Under the pieces are notes generated by a model that was not told the origin of the DNA, ran no database searches, and saw only the letters and a program-made list of their open reading frames with translations. Of a DNA stretch of 36,846 nucleotides, positions 32,462-36,846 are shown piece after piece (position 1 is the first letter of the stretch; the number at the start of each line of letters is the position of its first letter). A program made the position numbers and the translations under genes. The DNA lies in contig JAUXVE010000071.1 of NCBI GenBank assembly GCA_030680415.1, forward strand, positions 1 through 36,846, written 5' to 3'. This DNA is from Rubrivivax sp. (GTDB lineage: Bacteria > Pseudomonadota > Gammaproteobacteria > Burkholderiales > Burkholderiaceae_C).

Positions 32462-32912
32462 GCCGCGCCGCAACAAGATTCCGCGCTCGGTGCTGGTGGT
32501 CGTCCACACCCCGGCGCTGGACGTGCTGCTCATCGAACGTGCCGACAAGCCCGGCTACTGGCAGAGCGTGACCGGCTCACTGGACACGCCCGGCGAGCCA
32601 CTGGCCGAGACCGCGCGCCGCGAGGTGCTGGAAGAGACCGGCATCCGCGGCGGCACGCTGCGCGACTGGGGACTGGCCAACGTCTACGAGATCTACCCCG
32701 TCTGGCGCCACCGCTACGCCCCGGACGTCACGCACAACACCGAGCATGTGTTCGGCCTCACGGTGGCTGCCGGCACGCCGGTGGTGCTGAACCCGCGCGA
32801 ACACCTGCACTTCCGTTGGCTGCCCTGGTGCGAGGCGGCCGCGGCCTGCTTTTCGCCCAGCAACACCGAAGCCATCCTGCAACTGCCGCGCCTGGCCGGC
32901 ACCGCCTCATGA
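32454..32912 (+). CDS. nudB: Dihydroneopterin triphosphate diphosphatase (Nudix)
   Basis: The 152-residue Nudix hydrolase begins 'MSEPRRNKIPRSVLVVVHTP' and has 'GYWQSVTGSLDTPGEPLAET' followed by the Nudix helix 'ARREVLEETGI'. The loop between the first Gly and Glu is one residue longer than the textbook Nudix box, while the catalytic R-E-x-x-E-E-x-G core is intact. 'PDVTHNTEHVFGL' and 'HLHFRWLPWCEAAAACFSPS' are typical of NudB, which removes pyrophosphate from dihydroneopterin triphosphate in folate synthesis. The aspS-nudB association supports it. GTG 32454 lies inside the ccdB end, and the stop overlaps the next ATG (ATGA). Confidence 0.88.
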   Translation: MSEPRRNKIPRSVLVVVHTPALDVLLIERADKPGYWQSVTGSLDTPGEPLAETARREVLEETGIRGGTLRDWGLANVYEIYPVWRHRYAPDVTHNTEHVFGLTVAAGTPVVLNPREHLHFRWLPWCEAAAACFSPSNTEAILQLPRLAGTAS

Positions 32913-33718
32913 ACGCACTCAACCCGTGGAACTCGACCCTGCTGCCGCCCACCGGCAGCGCCAGCACGCTGCGCGTGGCGACCTACAACATCCACAAGGG
33001 CGTGCGCGGCATGGGCCCGCGCAAGCGGCTGGAGATCCACAACCTGGGGCTGGCGGTGGAGGCCTTCGACGCCGACCTGGTGTTCCTGCAGGAGGTGCGC
33101 CTGTCGCACAGCGGCGAGGCGCGGCGTTTCGCGCGTACCTCCTTCGGCTGGCCGGCCGAGGGCCAGGCCGAGTTCCTGGCCCCCGAGGGTTATGACGTCG
33201 CCTACCGCACCAACGCCGTCACGCGCTGGGGTGAGCACGGCAATGCGCTGCTGGCGCGCTGGCCGATCGGCGACATCGGCCACCACGACGTCAGCGACCA
33301 CCGCTTCGAGCAGCGCGGCCTGCTGCACGTGCCGGTGGCCTGGAACGGCGTCACGGTGCACGCGGTGGTGGTGCATTTCGGCCTCGCACACCGCGGCCGT
33401 GTGCGCCAGGTGCAGCGGCTGGCGAGCTTCATCGAAGCCGAGGTGCCGGCCGGTGAGATGCTGGTGGTGGCGGGCGACTTCAACGACTGGGGTGAACGGC
33501 TGGACGATCCGATGCGCCAGCTCGGGCTGCAGCGCGCCTCGGCGCCCGGCGGGCCGCGCACGAACAAAGCCACCTTCCCTTCGCTGGCGCCGGTGTTCGC
33601 GCTCGACCGCTTCTACCTGCGTGGCCTGAGCTGCCGCTCGACGATGGTGCCGCGCGGCACGGCGTGGGCGCGCATGTCGGACCACCTGCCGCTGGTCGCC
33701 GAGCTCGAGCCGAGCTGA
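32909..33718 (+). CDS. Endonuclease/exonuclease/phosphatase (EEP) family protein
   Basis: The 269-residue protein has the EEP fold motifs: 'LRVATYNIHKGVRGMGPRKR' (N of the metal site), 'ADLVFLQEVRLSHSGEARRF' with catalytic Glu, 'VHAVVVHFGLAHRGRVRQV' with the His, 'EMLVVAGDFNDWGERLDDPM' (G-D-F-N-D) and 'WARMSDHLPLVAELE' (S-D-H). It lacks a signal peptide. In Burkholderiales it is regularly paired with the cardiolipin synthase downstream, so a phospholipid or nucleic-acid phosphodiester substrate are both possible. Start and stop overlap or touch the neighbours, with GAGCT tandem repeats across its stop codon (33712-33729). Confidence 0.87.
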   Translation: MNALNPWNSTLLPPTGSASTLRVATYNIHKGVRGMGPRKRLEIHNLGLAVEAFDADLVFLQEVRLSHSGEARRFARTSFGWPAEGQAEFLAPEGYDVAYRTNAVTRWGEHGNALLARWPIGDIGHHDVSDHRFEQRGLLHVPVAWNGVTVHAVVVHFGLAHRGRVRQVQRLASFIEAEVPAGEMLVVAGDFNDWGERLDDPMRQLGLQRASAPGGPRTNKATFPSLAPVFALDRFYLRGLSCRSTMVPRGTAWARMSDHLPLVAELEPS

Positions 33719-33734
33719 GCTGAGCTGAGCCGCG

Positions 33735-35006
33735 ATGCCCGGCGTCGACCTCGAGCGCCTGCGCAGCTGGACCAGCGTCCCGGCGCCGCGCTTCGTCGGC
33801 GGCAACCATGTCGAACTGCTGGAGGGCGGCGACGCCCTGTTTGCGCGCATGTGCCAGGCGATCGACGCCGCCGGCGGCGATGTCTGGCTGGCGACCTACA
33901 TCTTCGACGACGATGCCGCGGCCAGCGCCGTCGCCGACGCGCTGAAGCGCGCGTCGGCGCGCGGCGTGGCGGTGCACGTGGTGGTGGACGGCTTCGGCTG
34001 CATCACCACCCTGGGCCGCGTGCGCCGCCTGTTCGCCGGCAGCGGCGTGCGGCTGCAGGTGTTCCGCCCGCTCGACCGCTGGTATGCGTGGCTGCAGCCG
34101 GGCCAGTTGCGTCGGCTGCACCAGAAGTTGTGCGTGTGCGACGAGCAAGTGGCCTTCGTCGGTGGCATCAACATCATCGACGACCGCCACGACATGAACC
34201 ACGGCTGGTTCGACGGACCGCGGCTGGACTTCGCGGTGGCGATCCGCGGGCCGCTGGTGGCTTCGGTGCACGCCACCGCGCGCGCGATGTGGGCCCGCGC
34301 GCACCTGTGGCGCAGCTGGCGCGACGAGGTGCGCGCGATCGCGCGCAGCATGCGGCCGGCGAAAAGGGCGATGTCGGTGCTGCGCGAACTGCGCGGCGCG
34401 ACCGCGGAGCCTGAAGTCGCGAGCCAGGCGCCGATGCGTGCCGCCTTCGTCGTACGCGACAACCTGCGCCAGCGCCGTGCCATCGAGCGCAGCTACGTCG
34501 AGGCCATCCGCCATGCGCGCACGCGCGTGGACATCGCCGTGCCCTACTTCTACCCCGGGCAAGCCTTCCGCCGCGCGCTGCGCCGCGCGGCACGCCGCGG
34601 CGTGCGCGTGCGCCTGCTGCTGCAGGGCAAGATCGACTACCGCTTTGCCGGGCTGGCGGCGCAGGTGCTCTACGAGCAGCTGCGCGTCGCCGGCGTGCGC
34701 ATCTACGAATACATGCCGGCCTTCCTGCACGCCAAGGTGGCGGTGATCGACGACGACTGGGCCACCGTGGGCAGCTCCAACATCGACCCGCTGTCGCTGC
34801 TGCTCAACCTGGAGGCCAACGTGGTGGTGCGCGACGCCGAGTTCGCGCGCGCACTGGCCGCGCGTTTCGATGTCGCCTTCGCGGCCTCCGTCGAAGTCAC
34901 CAAGATACCCGTGCGCGCCGGCTGGCGCGGCTGGCCGCAGCGCGCGCTGGTGGCCTGGGCGGCGGCGCTCTACCTGCGCGTGGCTGGCATCACCGGCCGG
35001 TATTGA
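33735..35006 (+). CDS. clsB: Cardiolipin synthase B (phospholipase D superfamily)
   Basis: The 423-residue protein contains two HKD motifs: 'HQKLCVCDEQVAFVGGINII' near residue 130 and 'HAKVAVIDDDWATVGSSNID' near 332 (HxKx4D in both). Other ClsB/YbhO-like features are 'VELLEGGDALFARMCQAIDA', 'VWLATYIFDDDAAASAV', 'VDIAVPYFYPGQAFRRALRR' and 'DPLSLLLNLEANVVVRDAEF'. There is no N-terminal transmembrane pair, which separates it from ClsA. It makes cardiolipin from phosphatidylglycerol and another phospholipid at the inner membrane. ATG 33735 follows the EEP gene by 16 bases. Confidence 0.9.
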   Translation: MPGVDLERLRSWTSVPAPRFVGGNHVELLEGGDALFARMCQAIDAAGGDVWLATYIFDDDAAASAVADALKRASARGVAVHVVVDGFGCITTLGRVRRLFAGSGVRLQVFRPLDRWYAWLQPGQLRRLHQKLCVCDEQVAFVGGINIIDDRHDMNHGWFDGPRLDFAVAIRGPLVASVHATARAMWARAHLWRSWRDEVRAIARSMRPAKRAMSVLRELRGATAEPEVASQAPMRAAFVVRDNLRQRRAIERSYVEAIRHARTRVDIAVPYFYPGQAFRRALRRAARRGVRVRLLLQGKIDYRFAGLAAQVLYEQLRVAGVRIYEYMPAFLHAKVAVIDDDWATVGSSNIDPLSLLLNLEANVVVRDAEFARALAARFDVAFAASVEVTKIPVRAGWRGWPQRALVAWAAALYLRVAGITGRY

Positions 35007-35090
35007 CGGCCCGAGCGCGGTGGCCGAAGCCGGCGCCATGACCCCGGTTCCGGGCCCTCACGCGGGCGCGGCGCACATCTTCGCAGGCTC

Positions 35091-35552
35091 TCAATCGCCG
35101 CCTGTTTGCCCGGCCAGCTGCACGGTGAGCTGCGGCTCCTTGATGCTGGCATCGATGCGGCTCTCGACGAAGATGCGCTTGGGGTCGACGCCGCGCTGGG
35201 TCAGGAAGCGGCGCACCGCCTGCAACCGGGCCGGCGTCATGTCGCGCTCGCCCTGGCCGCTGCCGTCGATCTGCCACGGGCCGGTGGGCACCACCAGCGC
35301 CACCTCCACCCGCAGATCGCGCGCTTCGACGATCAACTCGGTGAGCCGCGCGCGCGCACTCTCGGTGAGCTGGTCACCGACGAAAAGGCCGCGTGCCGGC
35401 AAGGACGTCGTGCGCACACGGGTCTTGTCGTCGCTGATCCGGGCCGACGGGGGCAGCGGTTTGACGGCCTGGTCGCCGGGAGCAGCGGCCAGTGTGCCGC
35501 AAGCCAGCAGCAGCGCCAGGGCACAGGTCACGGGTAACAAGCAGCGGATCAT
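35091..35552 (-). CDS. Exported OmpA-C-like protein
   Basis: The 153-residue protein has an N-terminal signal peptide 'MIRCLLPVTCALALLLACG' with either lipoprotein cleavage at L-L-A-C (a weak lipobox) or Sec cleavage after 'GTLAAA'. The mature C-terminal half, 'LTELIVEARDLRVEVALVVP', 'DMTPARLQAVRRFLTQRGVD' and 'PKRIFVESRIDAS', follows the OmpA-C peptidoglycan-binding order (helix, strand, 'Rx2AVRxFL...GVdp.RI'). However, the canonical Asp/Arg pair is not fully recognisable. ATG 35552 is chosen because the signal peptide starts there. The ribosome site is weak. It is convergent with clsB and divergent from the stress gene. Function uncertain. Confidence 0.7.
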   Translation of the reverse strand: MIRCLLPVTCALALLLACGTLAAAPGDQAVKPLPPSARISDDKTRVRTTSLPARGLFVGDQLTESARARLTELIVEARDLRVEVALVVPTGPWQIDGSGQGERDMTPARLQAVRRFLTQRGVDPKRIFVESRIDASIKEPQLTVQLAGQTGGD

Positions 35553-35707
35553 GATGGGGCGGCTGGACAGTCTTGCCCTGCATTGTGGACCCGGCGCCGG
35601 CGGCGTGCGCGACGGCTTGATCGTGGTCAAGCCCGGCTGTCGCAGGCTCGCCAGCACCGCGGTGGCAGCGTAACCTCGGGCTTTCCAGACTGAGCGGGAG
35701 TATGCGC

Positions 35708-36166
35708 ATGAAGATTCTGTTGCCCGTCGACGGCTCGGCGGCCGCGCTGGCTGCCGTGGGCTACGCCCTGCAACTGGCGCGCGAAGGCCTGCAGGCCGAG
35801 TTCGTGCTGGCCAATGTGCAGGAGCCGGCTTCGCTGTACGAGATGGTGGTGGCGCACGACGCCGAGGTCATCGAGCATGTGCGCAGCGAGGCCGGTGCCG
35901 AGCTGTTGCGGCCTGCCGAAGCCCTGCTGGAAGACGCCGGGCTTTCCTACGAGAGCGAAGTGGCGGGCGGGGAGCCGGCCACGGTGCTGGTCGAGCTGCT
36001 CGAGAACTACGGCTGCGACGCCGTCGTGATGGGCGCCCGCGGCGCCGGCAGCGGCAGCGGCTCGGTGGCGCTGGCGATGCTGCAACACAGCCCGGTGCCG
36101 GTGACGCTGGTGCGCGCGCCGGAGCCGAAGGAAGGCGCGGCGGAAGAGGGCGAGTCGGAGAGCTGA
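35708..36166 (+). CDS. Universal stress protein (UspA family)
   Basis: The 152-residue protein begins 'MKILLPVDGSAAALAAVGYA' (nucleotide-site Asp) and ends with 'NYGCDAVVMGARGAGSGSGS', then 'VALAMLQHSPVPVTLVRAP'. The glycine loop G-A-R-G is followed by a shorter than usual segment before G-S, with a repeated Gly-Ser rather than the standard 9-residue spacer, so ATP binding may differ. ATG 35708 has GGGAG with proper spacing. ATG 35702 is six bases upstream and too close to it. An acidic tail 'KEGAAEEGESES' is present. Usp proteins respond to starvation and redox stress. Confidence 0.88.
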   Translation: MKILLPVDGSAAALAAVGYALQLAREGLQAEFVLANVQEPASLYEMVVAHDAEVIEHVRSEAGAELLRPAEALLEDAGLSYESEVAGGEPATVLVELLENYGCDAVVMGARGAGSGSGSVALAMLQHSPVPVTLVRAPEPKEGAAEEGESES

Positions 36167-36209
36167 GCTCGTGACGATGTAGATCGCACCCCGCACTGCG
36201 CAACCGGGC

Positions 36210-36710
36210 ATGGCCCGCCTGTTCATCGCACTGTGGCCTGACGACGCGTTGCGGCAGGCGCTGCGGGACCGGCGTGAAGCCTGTCCCGGCGGCGTCGGCA
36301 CGAGGCCCGTCGCGCCGGAGCAGTTGCACCTGACGCTGCACTTCCTGGGTCAGGTACCGAGCCAGCAGGTACCGGAACTGCGCAGCGCGCTGCGCGTACC
36401 CTTGCGGGCCTTCGAGCTCGGCTTCAGCCGTTGCGAGCGCTGGCCGGGCGGGGTGCTCGTCGTGTCGCCCGACGCCGTGCCACCAGCGCTGGCAGACCTG
36501 CATGCCGCGCTGGGCGAGGTCTTGCGCCGCGTCGGGCTGCCCACCGAAGCACGCGCGTTCCGGCCGCACATCACGCTGGCGCGCCGGCACACGGGCCCCC
36601 TGCCGTCTGCGGCGGCGGCAGCGCTGCGTTGGGACGTGCGCGGCTATGTGCTGGTGGAATCCGGCGCCCGGGCCGGCGGCGGGTATGCCGTCCTCGAAGC
36701 CTACGACTGA
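36210..36710 (+). CDS. thpR: RNA 2',3'-cyclic phosphodiesterase
   Basis: The 166-residue 2H phosphoesterase has both HxTx motifs: 'EQLHLTLHFLGQVPSQQVPE' near residue 36 and 'FRPHITLARRH' near 118. The opening 'MARLFIALWPDDALRQAL' and 'CERWPGGVLVVSP' segments fit the LigT/ThpR family, which opens 2',3'-cyclic phosphate ends of RNA. Start ATG 36210 is the only plausible start. The ribosome site is weak. A large palindrome follows 29 bases after the stop. Confidence 0.9.
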   Translation: MARLFIALWPDDALRQALRDRREACPGGVGTRPVAPEQLHLTLHFLGQVPSQQVPELRSALRVPLRAFELGFSRCERWPGGVLVVSPDAVPPALADLHAALGEVLRRVGLPTEARAFRPHITLARRHTGPLPSAAAAALRWDVRGYVLVESGARAGGGYAVLEAYD

Positions 36711-36739
36711 GAGGTTGAGAGGCAATCCCATGCACCCGC

Positions 36740-36839
36740 GTAAGCCCCCAGAACAGCCGCAATCAAGGCGCAAAGCGCAGCCGGGGTGGGGCCCCGGCGA
36801 GCATTTGCAACGCGGAGTGCGGCTGTTCTGGGGGCTTAC
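36740..36839. repeat. 100-bp palindromic element with perfect 22-bp arms
   Basis: A 22-base arm beginning GTAAGCCCCC at 36740-36761 is exactly complementary to 36818-36839 (TGCGGCTGTTCTGGGGGCTTAC reversed; ends TTAC). The 56-base interior has its own perfect 7-bp hairpin (GCCGGGG 36780-36786 / CCCCGGC 36792-36798). An open frame from ATG 36730 crosses it to the window end, but its two arms encode mirror sequence, which is expected of a palindrome. It could be a miniature repeat element or a strong terminator after thpR. The window ends seven bases later. Confidence 0.75.
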
Positions 36840-36846
36840 CCGTAGG

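Noticed and set aside
36740..36839. Integron attC site
   Set aside because: The ends lack the GTTRRRY / RYYYAAC core sites and the arms are perfectly matched, unlike attC with its extrahelical bases; no integrase is in view.
36730..36846. Open frame beginning at ATG 36730 across the terminal palindrome
   Set aside because: It is encoded almost wholly by the inverted repeat and is mirrored on the opposite strand; no evidence of a gene.

Overview
The window is a chromosomal stretch of a very GC-rich betaproteobacterium, most likely a Burkholderiales member near Rubrivivax, Leptothrix or Methylibium. This rests on three things: strong G/C preference at third codon positions, the ubiJ-ubiB-fmdB-DUF502-aspS-nudB-nuclease-clsB order at the right, and exosortase-type genes (an EpsD-like isomerase and a PEP-CTERM-associated acyltransferase). 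The genus is inference. No rRNA, tRNA or CRISPR was seen.

Region 1 (1-9.2 kb) is accessory and partly decayed. It starts with the 3' end of an antitoxin-like HTH regulator, followed by a truncated IS4-type transposase. An MFS transporter and an AMP-forming acyl-CoA ligase come next. Then there is a decayed small gene and a small lipoprotein. Two adjacent membrane proteins carry zinc ribbons, one at its N-terminus and one at its C-terminus. The region ends with a cyanophycin-synthetase-like ATP-grasp gene broken by a frameshift and a deletion.

Region 2 (9.2-18.1 kb) is surface and exopolysaccharide biology. It holds a LuxI-fold PEP-CTERM/exosortase acyltransferase with a lux-box-like dyad upstream and two small envelope proteins. 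A serralysin-type RTX metalloprotease is split by an in-frame insertion carrying TAG. A minus-strand group follows: a GT9-methyltransferase fusion, a GT2 remnant and a UbiE-like methyltransferase. An EpsD-like lipoprotein diverges from it.

Region 3 (18.2-26.5 kb) makes nucleotide sugars. A CysQ/IMPase-family phosphatase and UDP-glucose dehydrogenase lie on plus. A minus-strand operon galE-manC-rfbB-rfbD-rfbA-rfbC converges on them. It would supply UDP-galactose/glucose, GDP-mannose and dTDP-L-rhamnose, and with UDP-glucuronate these are the usual precursors of an acidic exopolysaccharide.

Region 4 (26.5-36.8 kb) is mostly housekeeping: ubiJ and ubiB (ubiquinone synthesis), an FmdB zinc ribbon, a DUF502 membrane protein and aspS. 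A Phd/CcdB-type toxin-antitoxin pair sits between aspS and nudB. After nudB come an EEP nuclease/phosphatase, a cardiolipin synthase, an exported OmpA-like protein, a universal stress protein and thpR. The window ends in a 100-bp palindromic element with perfect 22-bp arms.

The most unusual points are the mosaic antitoxin paired with a CcdB toxin, the protease interrupted by a 72-bp insertion, the GT9-methyltransferase fusion, the paired zinc-ribbon membrane proteins with a variable proline tract, the dyads upstream of the acyltransferase, and the terminal palindrome.
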